A DNA stretch of 64,000 nt from contig CM060181.1 in NCBI GenBank assembly GCA_030549775.1, positions 2,542,001-2,606,000 on the forward strand, given 5' to 3'. This document shows, piece after piece, positions 26,101 through 34,999 of this stretch. The stretch is from Tamarix chinensis (lineage: Eukaryota > Streptophyta > Magnoliopsida > Caryophyllales > Tamaricaceae). Numbering within the stretch: the first letter of the stretch is position 1; every line of letters begins with the position of its first letter. The position numbers and the translations under genes were made by a program. A model generated the notes under the pieces. The model made no database searches. It was not told the DNA's origin and saw only the letters and a list, made by a program, of their open reading frames with translations.

Positions 26101-28925
26101 GAGGCTAAAAAATGTCACTATACATTAGAAAGCAACTTTAATTCCATAGTGATGTAGTTGAAGGAAAGCTCTCCAAGCTAATTGGTTGCTGTCAGTTTGT
26201 TGTATTATAAGTTCATATTTACGCACTCTATAATGAATTTTTGCCAACTTGAGGTGCAAGTCCAACTGAATAGTAATCTCTCTCTCTCTCTCTCTCTCCC
26301 CCCTCCTAATAATTACTGCATTTTTTGCAGAATCATGTTTCATAATTACATGTAATGAGTTCTGATTGCAACAACCACTATTCTTTTTAATCAAATTCCT
26401 TTTAAATTACATCCATGAAGCTTCGTTTAGGATCTTACTGAAATAGATTGTCGGTTCATGTTATCATGATCCTGGTTTTTCCTCTTGCGTTTGGACAAAA
26501 ATTAGCCCTGTCTTCTTGCAATTATCTTTTTGATAAGCTAACATCTCAAAGTACATGTATGCCCCCTATTTTGTGTTGTAGCTGCACGATTCAACTTTGT
26601 GGTTCATTTTTTTCCGTCGTTGTAACTGTAGGCAATGATGAAAGACCAATTTGCAAACTACGTTGTACAGAAAGTGTTGGAAACTTGCAATGATAAGCAG
26701 CGAGAGTTGATCCTTTCTCGTATTAAGGTTCATTTGAATGCGTTGAAGAAGTACACGTATGGGAAGCACATTGTTGCCCGCGTAGAAAAACTGGTCACTG
26801 CAGGAGGTAAATTTATAATTTCTGCTGTCTGGTTCTCGTTCTCATTGGCAATGGCCTGAAAAAAAAAAATTACTGTTTGCTATTAATTAATTCTTATAAA
26901 ATCAATGACAAACATATTCCATTGAAATTAAATCCTGACTGCTCTTGTTGAAAACTGTTACTATCGTGTGGAGAGTGTATGCTTGTAATCAGTCCATTAT
27001 CAGAGTTCCAATAAACCAGCAATCATACGTCAACTCAAATCCTCACAAATTTGCTGCTAAAAGCAAATTGTGGGTTGTGTTGAAAATTCTAAGAAAACTG
27101 ATTACTTCTTAGTCTTGACTATACCCAAATATTGGAAAATATCACCATATATTGGAGAAATGTAAAAGTACCAAACAAGTACCCTCTTTCCAGATTGGCC
27201 TCTATCCTAGCTCTAGGATTGTAAATAAGCTGGTTCGCAAGCTAGCTCAGTTAGACCCGATTAAAGTTTGGTTTAGTTTGTTTGTTTAGATAAATAAGCC
27301 GAGCCAAAAAAAGCTTTGCTAGTTTTATTTATAGTATAGGCTTATGAGTTCGGCTTGGCTAGGTAAAAGTTTGATTTGTCTCGTTTGTTTAGTTTAATGA
27401 GCAAAGCTCAACTTTTATTTTAAGTTTGTGTATTAAATAAGTCGAGTCTGAACCCAAACTTAGGAGAATTTGGTTCGGTTTGGCTTATTTACAGCCCTAT
27501 CTAACCCCATTGCAAATATTAACCAAAAAATAAAAGAGAAGAAGATGAGAGATTCCATTTTCAAAAATAAGCAACAAACTAAAATAGTAAGTACTGACCC
27601 TAATTTCTTCGGAGCCAGATCTGTAGCTGCAAGTCTCGACTAGTAGTGCAACTCTCTACTCTCTGGCCATTGCAGGGGCTTCACTCACCGTCTCCTTCCA
27701 TCCCCTTCACTCGCCATTGAGGTTGCTTGCTTGCTGTTAAAGTTCTGCTGGTGTGTTTGTGTCTTCTCTTGGTGTATGGTCAAGTGTGGATGCTGCCTTC
27801 TCCTGTCAAGGGGAGGGATGAGACGACGTGACGAGGAGCTCACTAAGGCCTATGGGAGTCGTTTGGGCACTGGCTGTTTCCATTTTAATAAAAGAACCAG
27901 CTTCTGGTATCTACTATTTATTCTAGTTGAGTGGTTGTCAGCTAATTTATTCATTTACGTTATAAAATTTTCAACCCTCTATATCTATTCCTCTACCATG
28001 TTATATACCAGCTAATCAGTTATTATAGTTTTTATTAGTAATTAGATGTTAGATACTTGCATGTTTGTGTTAGTATTACTAAGGCTATTATAATATTATT
28101 ACCCAGTCTATCGATAGGGAAAATGTTATATACGAGCTAATAACATGTTTTATTATTTATTATAAGGCAACTGTATTGTTATTAGGATAATTTAATATTA
28201 ATGAGTCATTTAAAGACTTTTAATATAATATAAAACACTAGTCTATTAAATAATTATAGTTAAATATTCAATGAATAAGAATTAGACTATACAGTGAAAT
28301 AAAAATAAAAATTCATGCTACGGTGGCCATGACACATAATTTATCATTTGTTAGGCTTCGGTACCACAATGCTGTGACCGCAATCGCGATTGCAATTTGG
28401 GTTGTGACTTGTGAGCCAAACCTGCAATGTGATTACTCTGGCCAACAGCACTAGTTGCTGCTCTTTCTCTTTTTGTTGCTTCAGTTTTCAACAGCAACGA
28501 CCTATCCCATAAATTTTTCTATCCGTCTCCTTGGCTCTCCTCTTTTCATGTTATCCAGATTTTTCTATATTAAACATTTTGTTATGAATATTTTTTTTTA
28601 ACTGATTAGTCCCTCCTTTCTCATCTTATCTTATTATTATCAGTTGATGTCATTATAATAATTGTATTTCCAGCCACCAGATTTGTGAAATTTCAGAAAC
28701 TATTCCTTTGAATTAAAAAAGGAAGATAAGTTTATACCTCAAATAGGGAAAAAAAAGAGAGACCGCCTGAATCGGAAAAAGTAATCTATGCTTATTCCTC
28801 GCTCTATAATTTTGCCCGTTCTCATTCAATGTGATTGTTGCGCTATCTGATTGCTTTGCTAATTATTTTCTATTGTTTATGCAGAAAGGAGAATTGCTGC
28901 GCAGTCTTCTAACCCTGCTCCGTAG
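13482..28925 (+). CDS. Pumilio-family RNA-binding protein (APUM1/2-like), nine exons, two frameshifts in exon 2
   Basis: This is a cytoplasmic-type Puf protein expected to bind UGUA-containing 3'UTR elements and repress or destabilise the mRNA. Coding exons: 13482-14126, 15642-17091, 17181-17322, 17447-17554, 17963-18175, 18301-18411, 19336-19530, 26632-26806, 28885-28925. All introns are GT-AG and phases agree. With two 1-base corrections in exon 2 the product is 1025 residues, close to other plant Pumilio proteins. The first 215 residues match the conserved plant N-terminus. The Pumilio domain (about residues 675-1013) has eight repeats whose binding triads read SR-Q, NY-Q, CR-Q, NH-Q, CR-Q, NY-Q, SN-E and NY-Q, the canonical code for a UGUANAUA site. 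The tail ends [12 protein letters not shown]. The start was chosen as the first ATG opening the conserved N-terminus. Apart from the frameshifts the gene looks functional. Confidence 0.9.
14421..15371. repeat. Imperfect tandem duplication in Pumilio intron 1
   Basis: Matching blocks appear in the same order twice. GTCAAAAGTTTCCTTC starts at 14421 and 15090. GCTTTTGCACyrCATTTAATG is near 14871 and 15165. A CCATGTTAGATTAA-like block is near 14935 and 15209. TTTTGATGGCTAGGTCT is near 15043 and 15350. The first copy carries about 390 extra bases between its first and second blocks. Confidence 0.75.
15642..17091 (+). CDS. Pumilio gene exon 2, with two +1 homopolymer frameshifts
   Basis: The exon begins AATGACTTGGGTCG after a CACAG acceptor and ends in the split Ser codon of HVVEFS. 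The reading frame is intact in three pieces. It shifts at the five-C run 15868-15872, where the next codon becomes TGA, and again at the four-G run 16522-16525. Removing one base from each run gives continuous family-like protein, including [18 protein letters not shown] text (here [14 protein letters not shown]) and [20 protein letters not shown] at the start of the Pumilio domain. Either assembly errors or true disabling mutations would explain this. Confidence 0.88.
17181..17322 (+). CDS. Pumilio gene exon 3 (Puf repeats 1-2)
   Basis: The exon completes the split Ser codon and runs to [10 protein letters not shown], in phase 0. It carries the repeat 1 recognition helix (GSRFIQQ, triad S-R-Q) and the repeat 2 helix (NYVIQ, triad N-Y-Q). 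The acceptor is GAGCAG and the donor is AAAAGGTACTC. Confidence 0.92.
17447..17554 (+). CDS. Pumilio gene exon 4 (Puf repeat 3)
   Basis: This 36-codon exon begins [14 protein letters not shown] and ends [10 protein letters not shown]. The recognition helix is CRVIQ (triad C-R-Q). Acceptor TTTTAG and donor GTACTG flank it, both in phase 0. Confidence 0.92.
17963..18175 (+). CDS. Pumilio gene exon 5 (Puf repeats 4-5)
   Basis: This 71-codon exon runs from [17 protein letters not shown] to HPYGCRVIQ. It holds the repeat 4 helix NHVIQ (triad N-H-Q) and the repeat 5 helix CRVIQ (triad C-R-Q). Both boundaries are in phase 0. Confidence 0.92.
18301..18411 (+). CDS. Pumilio gene exon 6 (Puf repeat 6)
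   Basis: This 37-codon exon runs from [20 protein letters not shown] to DQYGNYVVQ. The recognition helix NYVVQ gives triad N-Y-Q. The acceptor is GGCTCAG and the donor is GTGTGC. Confidence 0.92.
18671..19128. repeat. Tandem duplication in Pumilio intron 6, period 233 bp
   Basis: Copy 1 (18671-18903) and copy 2 (18904-19128) are adjacent and nearly collinear. Both begin TATGTTACAGTATGACAAGC and end near GACAAGGATG. They differ by scattered substitutions and a small deletion, so the duplication is not very recent. Confidence 0.88.
19250..19295 (-). pseudogene. Plastid-derived fragment of trnP-UGG (NUPT) in Pumilio intron 6
   Basis: On the minus strand this reads as the 3' part of chloroplast tRNA-Pro(UGG): anticodon stem-loop TTTTGGGTACAAAATG, variable region, T-arm AGATTCAAATC, and a 3' acceptor strand ending CATCCCTA. 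The 5' half is missing, because the match stops within the anticodon stem. The plus-strand flank from about 19205 looks like the adjacent plastid spacer, but that rests on memory. This is a decayed plastid insertion and is not expected to make a tRNA. Confidence 0.7.
19336..19530 (+). CDS. Pumilio gene exon 7 (Puf repeat 7)
   Basis: This 65-codon exon begins [14 protein letters not shown] and ends TTDENEPLQ. The recognition helix SNVVEK (triad S-N-E) is the guanine-specifying repeat that reads the G of UGUA. The acceptor is TGACAG and the donor GTATGT. Confidence 0.92.
20329..20697 (+). repeat. 5' LTR of the intron 7 chromovirus
   Basis: It begins TGATAGGTCCTTAATTAGG and ends CCTGTCA. It shares long collinear stretches with 25050-25440, such as GGGAGGAAATGATTAGG and TTGAGTAGTGGTGGTTTGGG. 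The right LTR is preceded by a purine tract, which fixes the start. Confidence 0.8.
20734..21700 (+). pseudogene. gag remnant of the intron 7 chromovirus
   Basis: The N-terminal piece [20 protein letters not shown] is followed, across stops and shifts, by gag-like text such as [18 protein letters not shown] (about 21127-21180) and [15 protein letters not shown] (about 21291-21335). The frame is broken many times. Confidence 0.65.
22555..22960 (+). pseudogene. Reverse transcriptase remnant
   Basis: Across several frames one can read [29 protein letters not shown] and FFDDILVFS. The last is the catalytic (Y/F)xDD block. Frame changes separate these motifs. Confidence 0.75.
23265..23640 (+). 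pseudogene. RNase H remnant
   Basis: Broken text includes [13 protein letters not shown] (about 23289-23328) and, later, [20 protein letters not shown] (about 23566-23625). This is the usual end of the Ty3/gypsy RNase H and tether region. Stops interrupt it. Confidence 0.65.
23840..24560 (+). pseudogene. Integrase remnant
   Basis: The zinc-binding part ([11 protein letters not shown], then CAVCQQNKA) is followed by core text [20 protein letters not shown] and [16 protein letters not shown]. These are the two Asp-containing blocks of the DDE core. Frames change repeatedly. Confidence 0.75.
24880..25038 (+). pseudogene. Chromodomain-like C-terminus
   Basis: The text [20 protein letters not shown] followed by [13 protein letters not shown] fits the C-terminal chromodomain-type tail of plant chromovirus integrases. 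It ends just before the polypurine tract. Confidence 0.65.
25050..25440 (+). repeat. 3' LTR of the intron 7 chromovirus
   Basis: It begins TGATAGGCCCTTAATTAG. It is collinear with 20329-20697 apart from substitutions and small indels, including a short extra block near 25350. The exact right end is uncertain (25417-25440). Confidence 0.75.
26278..26298. repeat. (TC)n microsatellite
   Basis: A short TC run lies in Pumilio intron 7, about 330 bp upstream of exon 8. Confidence 0.85.
26632..26806 (+). CDS. Pumilio gene exon 8 (Puf repeat 8)
   Basis: The exon follows a 7.1-kb intron. It begins [17 protein letters not shown] and ends in a split Glu codon after VEKLVTAG. The helix NYVVQ gives triad N-Y-Q. 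The [16 protein letters not shown] segment closes the Pumilio domain. Confidence 0.92.
27214..27499. mobile_element. hAT-like MITE in Pumilio intron 8 (286 bp)
   Basis: The ends are inverted repeats: TAGGATTGTAAATAAGC at the left and GCTTATTTACAGCCCTA at the right. The flanking octamers CCTAGCTC and TCTAACCC look like a decayed 8-bp target-site duplication (5 of 8 match). There is no coding capacity. Length, ends and target size fit a non-autonomous hAT element. Confidence 0.8.
28885..28925 (+). CDS. Pumilio gene exon 9 (C-terminal tail and stop)
   Basis: The short last exon follows a TATGCAG acceptor. Its first two bases complete the split Glu codon, then it encodes [12 protein letters not shown] and a TAG stop. 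Plant Pumilio proteins typically end with a similar ERRIAAQ-type tail. Confidence 0.88.
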
Positions 28926-29785
28926 GTGGGATTAGGAAACAAAGTTTGTACAGCTAATTGAAGAAGCCGCACAGCTTCATCAACTTTCCATGTTGAAATT
29001 TTAGTATCCAGTCCACTGCTCTGCCCAGTGTTTAACCGGTACGGTACGAGGTTTGAAAGAAATAAAGTTGTTTGCCTTGTTACTTTGGAGAAAACTGTAC
29101 ATTTTGTAGTTTCTGCAGTTAATGTATAATACATCAATTAGAGAAAAAAAAATCTCCCGGAGGAAAAAGCTGTGGTCAAATAATGTTAAATACAGCAGCA
29201 ATTTTCTCCTGCTGTGGAGGTGGTAAGGAGAGAGCATAATACAGGTGTTTTAAGGGTTTAAAGAAAAAGAAATCATTGAGAGTTTGTAGGTTTGGCTCCG
29301 TAGTTAAAGACCACAAGACTGTACAAAAGATGGTGTTTCCTTTTGTGGAGAGATGTCTATCTTTAGGAGAGGTCAGGACATTCCCCTTGTATGATGCTAT
29401 TTTACCTTCCTTTTTCTCAATCTAATGACTCTTTTGGTCATATAATTTATGGATGTTACTTGTTTCCTTCAGTGGTTTTTCATTTGCTTCGGTGCTGGAA
29501 GTCAGCGTGGTTTTATAATGTTGAAATCAAATATGCATGATAAGTTAAGATGGATAATATTTTCTGACTCGATGTCCCCTGCTTCAAATCATGCCATTAT
29601 GGGTTGGATGATTTTAATGGGTGCAGCAACCGAAACTTCTCTAGTGTTTAGTGGAGGAACTGAACGTTGTAGATTTGCAGCACGAGTTAGAGACTTAGAG
29701 CTGCGAGTAGAGTTTGAATAAGCTGATATTGAAAAACATGTATTAATTGAATGTTAGACGATGCCGTACGTTGGTGTATTGTAAG
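28926..29785 (+). other. Pumilio 3' UTR and downstream spacer
   Basis: The stretch just after the stop is the likely 3' UTR; a polyadenylation site cannot be placed with certainty. The open frame at 29449-29721 has no recognisable family feature and I do not call it a gene. Confidence 0.4.
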
Positions 29786-30458
29786 TAGGGCTGTTTATGT
29801 TATCTGATTTTTACTTGATTCGATCCGAAAAAATAAATAACTGATTCGATATTTAAAAAAAAAATTAAATATTCGATCCGGTCAATGAAAAGTCAAACAA
29901 ATCAAATATTTGATCCATACAAATAATATCCGATCTGAAGAAATATATATATATATAATATATATATATATTTATAATTTTTTATTTTATATATAATTGT
30001 ATATAAATAAATTTAGATGTGTGTGTGTGTATAACTTTTATTTTATTTATTATTTGAGGTAAAAATTTAATTTAGTTGAAATTATATTTTTAATATAATT
30101 CTTTTTTAGATATTTATAAAAAATAAATAAAAACACTCTGCGTGTCGATAGATTCTACCCACCTTTTCTTTATTTTAGTTTTAACATCGGATATTTGCTG
30201 AGCGAATCAGATATTTGCTGAGCGAATCGGATATTTGCTCAGCAAATTGGATAATATCAAATATATTTATAATTGGTGGTTTTTTAATATTTGAAATTTA
30301 ATTCGGATAATATCGGTTATATTTGATATCTGATCCGAAAATTCAGATATCCGAAGTTTCAAATCAAATATCAAATATCATTTTTAGATATTCGAAATTT
30401 TGGATATCCGATAATCAAATATCTGAAATATCGGATATTTGAACCGTGAACAACCCTA
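29786..30458. mobile_element. hAT-like MITE (673 bp)
   Basis: The left end is TAGGGCTGTTTATG and the right end GTGAACAACCCTA, which are inverted repeats. Both sides carry the same octamer ATTGTAAG (29778-29785 and 30459-30466), a perfect 8-bp target-site duplication. The interior has many short GGATAT/ATATCC-type motifs and no coding capacity. Confidence 0.9.
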
Positions 30459-30522
30459 ATTGTAAGATTAGGAACCAGTTTATCATGCTCACATAAACAA
30501 ATCGAGTTGAATACTTTCAAGC

Positions 30523-31192
30523 CTAATCATTGACCTCGTTATCAATCTTTTGGCCAAAACCTTGATGTCCTGCTTTAGCTTTTGATATGATCTCCTTCCC
30601 GACCTTTATTTTTGCTTTTCTTGTTAACTGCCTCTTCCTTCTCAAACTAGTCTTTCTTCCTTTATGTGGAATTTCTGTTGCTGCAATATTCTTCACCTAT
30701 AACCCAGTGGAGGACCAAAAGAAACAATATCCCAATATCAACAACCAACCAAGGTGCCAAATTGACCATTGTTAAAGCCAAATTAAGAGTACAAAGTATT
30801 TTAGTTTCAAGTGTATTTAGTAAATTACCCCTATGGTGAGTATTGAGAGGCCAATGAAGTCAATGAATAGAGGGTTGGAGATGATGCTAGCAGCAACAGG
30901 GACCAGCTGCTCAGAATTCTTGTTTGGGACCAAGGGAATGGAATTAGGTCCGGACGTCGCGTAGATCTTCCGTTATCTAGTGGCGGGTTTTATGTAATAG
31001 ATATATGAGAAGTTTGGAGAAACGGGGACGTAAAAATAAAAATGAGAACATTTTCACAATAGACTGCATATCAAATAGAGTTTTTGTGCATTAGTATTGG
31101 GGTGGTTTATAGAGACGAAATGGATTAGATTATAGGTGAATTGAGTGGGATATCAACTTTAGTACAGTGGTGGTAGCCGTCGTGATGGCCAT
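30523..31192 (-). CDS. Possible small multi-exon gene of unknown function
   Basis: Two minus-strand segments fit as spliced exons. The upstream one (30966-30829, 46 codons) includes EQLVPVAASIISNPLFIDF followed by IGLSILTIG, which may be a membrane segment. It ends at a GGG|GTAATT donor in phase 0. The downstream one (30696-30523) follows a TTATAG acceptor in phase 0 and encodes 57 very basic residues (for example KGRKTSLRRKRQLTRKAKIK) to a TAG stop. A possible first exon starts at ATG 31192 (MAITTATTT), which could open a short transit-type leader, but its junction is weak. I do not recognise the family. A retrotransposon lies about 100 bp upstream of that ATG. It could be a pseudogene or a chance frame. 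Confidence 0.35.
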
Positions 31193-31293
31193 TGTTATAG
31201 ATCTGTTGGCTTCTAGTGCTACTTCTAGTCAACCAGTTGGAGGCATTGATTAGCTCTGTGATGGTAATTGATAGGTGCCACTTTAGAGCAATG

Positions 31294-31890
31294 TGTTACA
31301 GGCTGCATCGAAATACCCACATTGAGGTTCCACCGGTCCCGAATTGATCTAGAATATCATTATATAGTCTAGATAAGTATAGAGAGATGTATAAGGTTCT
31401 ACACTCTCCTAAATGGTTTTAGAATGTTGTAGAGGGGAATGTCTTTAGATCCTTCTTCACTTGTGTAGATATGTATGAATAATTCTAGAAATCCTAAGGG
31501 AGACTCTAGAAACCCTAATGGACTATTCTAGTAACCATAATAGATCTATTGGGTAATTTTAGAGAGATCTATTAGGCCTGTATCTAAAATCTTCTAGGGG
31601 AGGAGAAGTGGTGTATCTTCTCCTATAAATAGAGGGGGTTAGATGCATTTGGAAATCATCCAACAAGAGTTGTATTCAAAGCTTCTCTCTCTATAATATA
31701 ATTTCCCTTTCTCTCTTAAAAAGCTCTCTCTTGAGTTCTTTTGTGAATGATTCAATGTGGTGGTTTAAGAGGCATCTCTAGCCTAAGTGTTAAGTACACT
31801 TGAGGTAGAAGGCTGAATTAGTCTCTTAAGAAGTGAGAAAAGACTAAGGCCACATGTTGCTAGACTTGGTGAGGAAGTCAGTGTGTGACA
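31294..31890 (+). repeat. 5' LTR of the 31-37 kb chromovirus
   Basis: It begins TGTTACAGGC and ends GTGTGTGACA directly before AG and the primer site. A TATA-like CCTATAAATAGAGGGGG (near 31623) suggests the promoter. It is collinear with 36921-37518 with scattered differences. Confidence 0.9.
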
Positions 31891-31892
31891 AG

Positions 31893-31904
31893 TGGTATCA
31901 AAGC
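31893..31904 (+). other. Primer-binding site (initiator-Met tRNA type)
   Basis: TGGTATCAAAGC differs by one base from the common plant TGGTATCAGAGC primer site. It lies 2 bp after the left LTR. Confidence 0.85.
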
Positions 31905-32017
31905 ACGATTCCCGATGGCCCACAACCTTGAATCATCACAAGTCACTCAAGGTGGTGATTTTGAGAAGAAGAACCTCCAAATCTCATGCCTCGAGTTTGG
32001 AGAAACTTCTCGAGAAG

Positions 32018-33052
32018 ATGGATGGCTCCATCACCATGTGCCAGGAGGATATTTCCACCTTAGAGGGGAAGATAGACGGGTTAGAGAAGGAGATGGAAGC
32101 CTTGGTCACCCACGAGGAGGTGCAAGGACTAGTTAATGCCCTAGCCAACATGGCGGATATGATGGCTTGAATGGACCAGTTAATGGCAGAGAACGTTGTC
32201 CTGAAGGATCGGTTTGCCAACATTGAGTCCGAATGTGCCCGAAGTAAAGAAGCGGCACCCCATGGAGTTGGAAGCTCAAGAAGGCCCATGCCGATGCTGG
32301 ATACACCTTGACCATACAAGCACAAGGGTTCAAGGAACATAAAGGAGATTGATAACTTCCTTTACAACATCGAAAGGTATTTTTCTGCCATCTATTTACT
32401 TGATGATAGCATGAAAATTACTCAAGCTATCCTTTATCTTGAGGAAGATGCTATGTTGTACTGGCGTGCTCGTCACTAAGATATTGAAAGGGATGCTTGT
32501 GTAATAAGCACGTGGGAAGAGTTTAAGGTGGACCTCAAGAGACACTTATACCTGGCTAATGCCAAGTTAGATGCCATGAGGAGACTTTAGAATCTCAAGC
32601 ACACAGGAACCATAAAAGAGTATATCAAGGCATATAACTCATTAATGTTGGAGATTTTTGACATGTCTGAGAAGGAAAGATTGCTATACTTCATGGACAG
32701 GTTGTAATCATGGGTCAAACAAGAGCTAAGGAGGAGGAGTGTTCAAGATCTCCTCGCAGCTTTTCAGGAAGCAGAGTCCTTGATCGAGTACAGGTCCGAA
32801 AAGAGGGACAAGGGTCGGAAAGATAGCTCTAACAAAGGTGGGGGAGGCAAACCCCACAAGATTGGTCCAAAGCACCATGAATCCAAGGGCAAGGAAGAGA
32901 AGAAGGATCATGTAGGTAAAGAATTATCGACATTCAAACGAGAATGCTTCATGTGTGGAGGCAATCACTTTCTTTGGGATTTTCCCTTGAAGAAGGCCCT
33001 AAGCGCTATGATAGCAGGCCAGACTGAGAAGGGAAGCTCTAGTGAAGCTTAG
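32018..33052 (+). pseudogene. gag remnant with degenerate zinc knuckle
   Basis: One frame runs through the region with in-frame stops at 32168, 32309, 32477, 32588 and 32705. It includes DGLEKEMEALVTHEEVQGL, a retrotransposon-gag core (VISTWEEFKVDLKRHLYL), and a zinc knuckle CFMCGGNHFLWDF, in which the expected last Cys is Phe. The true start probably lies upstream in another frame. Confidence 0.75.
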
Positions 33053-33511
33053 ATGTGGTCCTTAACCCTACTCAACTTTATCAACTCTAAGCCAAAGGAA
33101 CAAGCTAAGGGGTTGATGTACGGGGAGGTGAAGGTGAAAGGTGTCATTAGCAAAGCCTTGGTGCACACTGGAGCTTCTCACAACTTTCTCAGTCCAAAGG
33201 AGGCACAAAGGATGGACCTGAAAGTCTCTCGAGAGTCAGGATGTATGAAAGCAATCAACTCCAACGCTAGATCCATCCTAGGGGTAGCTTATGGAGTCCC
33301 GATCATCCTTGGTTCATGGCAAGGAAGGGTGAACTTCACAGTGACCGAGATGGATGACTACGACATGGTGCTTGGTATGGAGTTCATGGATGTGGGAGCT
33401 CCACTCACCTTTTTGAAAGATAACACCATGCATTTGGGGGAGGGACAACAAATTCATGCTATTCCCTTGGCACGAGTAAAGATAAAATCCCTCTCACTTT
33501 CAGATATGTAG
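33053..33511 (+). pseudogene. Aspartic protease remnant
   Basis: The active-site block reads ALVHTGASHNFLS, where the family has DTGAS or DSGAS. The catalytic Asp is therefore His here. The rest (VNFTVTEMDDYDMVLGMEF) fits retroviral-type protease. The same frame continues into RT after a TAG at 33509. Confidence 0.8.
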
Positions 33512-33547
33512 TTCTCTAAGGGATTCAATAAGGGAGAGTCTTGCTAC

Positions 33548-34480
33548 TTGGCTACTTTGATAGAGGAAGAGTCTTTTGAACCTATGGAGGTGCCTAAGGA
33601 GATTGAGGAGGTCCTTCAAGAATTCGAGGACATGATGCCGGATGGTTTACCAAAGAAAGTTCCACCTCGGAGGGAAGTAGATCATGCCATCGAGTTGGAG
33701 CCAGGCACAACACTGCCTGTAAGGAGCCCTTACAGAATGAGTCCTCTAGAGTTGAGAGAATTAAGGAGGCAGTTGAAAGAGTTGCTCGATGTTGGGTTGA
33801 TCCGACTGTCGAAAGCTTCTTATGGTGCTCACATGTTATTTCAAAAGAAGCATGATGTGTCATTGAGGATGTGTGTGGACTACCGAGCCTTAAAAAAAAT
33901 CACAGTAAAGAATAAGTATCCTTTACCTCTTATTGATGATTTGTTTGATTGACTTAGTAGAGCAAGGTACTTCACAAAGACAGACTTGCACTCGTAGTAC
34001 TGGCAAGTGAGGATTGCTAGTGGAGATAAAGCAAAGACGACATGTGTGATAAGGTACGGTTCCTACGAGCTCCTTGTTATGCCTTTTGGTCTTAAAATGC
34101 CCCAACAACATTTTGTACCTTGATGATTAAGATATTCTACCTGTATTTGGATAAGTTTGTGGTGGTCTATCTAGATGATATTGTGATCTATAGTGAGTCT
34201 TTAGAGGAGCATGTAGAGCACTTGAAAGTCATTTTCTAGTTACTCTGGGGAAATGAATTGTATGTGAAGAAGGAGAAGTGTTCATTTGTTCTCATAGAAG
34301 TGAAGTTCTTAGGCCACTATATCAAAGACGAGAAGATTGGGATGGACCCAACCAAGGTCCATGCTATCCAAGAATGGGAAGCCCCGAAGAATGTGTTGGA
34401 GCTTCGGAGTTTCCTTTGGTTGGTTAACTACTACCGTAAGTTCATCCCAGGTACTCGGGACGAGCTACACATCTCACCAA
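33548..34480 (+). pseudogene. Reverse transcriptase remnant
   Basis: Readable motifs are [27 protein letters not shown] (first catalytic Asp), YGSYELLVMPFGL and FVVVYLDDIVIYS (the YLDD box). Stops lie at 33950 and 33995. A one-base loss near 34097 shifts the frame just after the MPFGL block. Confidence 0.88.
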
Positions 34481-34555
34481 CCACTTGAAGAAGAAAGTCC
34501 CATGGAGTTGGGATAAGAGTTGTGCGAAGGATTTTAAGAGCTTAAAAGGGTCGTA

Positions 34556-34960
34556 ATGGAGGAGTCAGCCCTACACATGCTTGATTACTCAAAAGAGTTT
34601 GAAGTTCATATGGATGCCTCTGATTATGCCATCAGAGGGGTGCTTATGCAGGAGAGGCATCTAATTGCCTTTGAGAGTCGTAAGCTGAACGATATTGAGA
34701 GCCAGTATCCTGTACATGATAAGGAGATGACGAGTATCATCCATTGCTTACGGGTATGGAGGTATTACTTGTTGGGAAGTAAGTTCATGATCAAGACTGA
34801 TAATGTCGCAATGAGCTACTTTTAGAATCAAAAGAAGTTGAGTCCCAAGTAGGCTCGTTGGAAAGATTTCTTGGGTGAATTTGATTAAAAGATGGAGTAT
34901 AAGCTGGGAAGTGCTAACGTGGTGGTGGATGCGCTGAGTCGGAAGGTTATTCTTGCTAAG
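34556..34960 (+). pseudogene. RNase H remnant
   Basis: The frame keeps HMDASDYAIRGVLMQ, KEMTSIIHCLRVWRYYLLGS and MIKTDN, so the acidic catalytic residues appear present. It closes near VVVDALSRKV. Two or three stops interrupt the later part. Confidence 0.82.
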
Positions 34961-34999
34961 CATGAGCGGGCCTATAGGGAACATCTTGGATTGATTCAA

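Noticed and set aside
29449..29721. 90-codon open frame downstream of Pumilio
   Set aside because: No family motif, no supporting context, and it lies in the likely 3' flank; length alone is not enough in this sequence.
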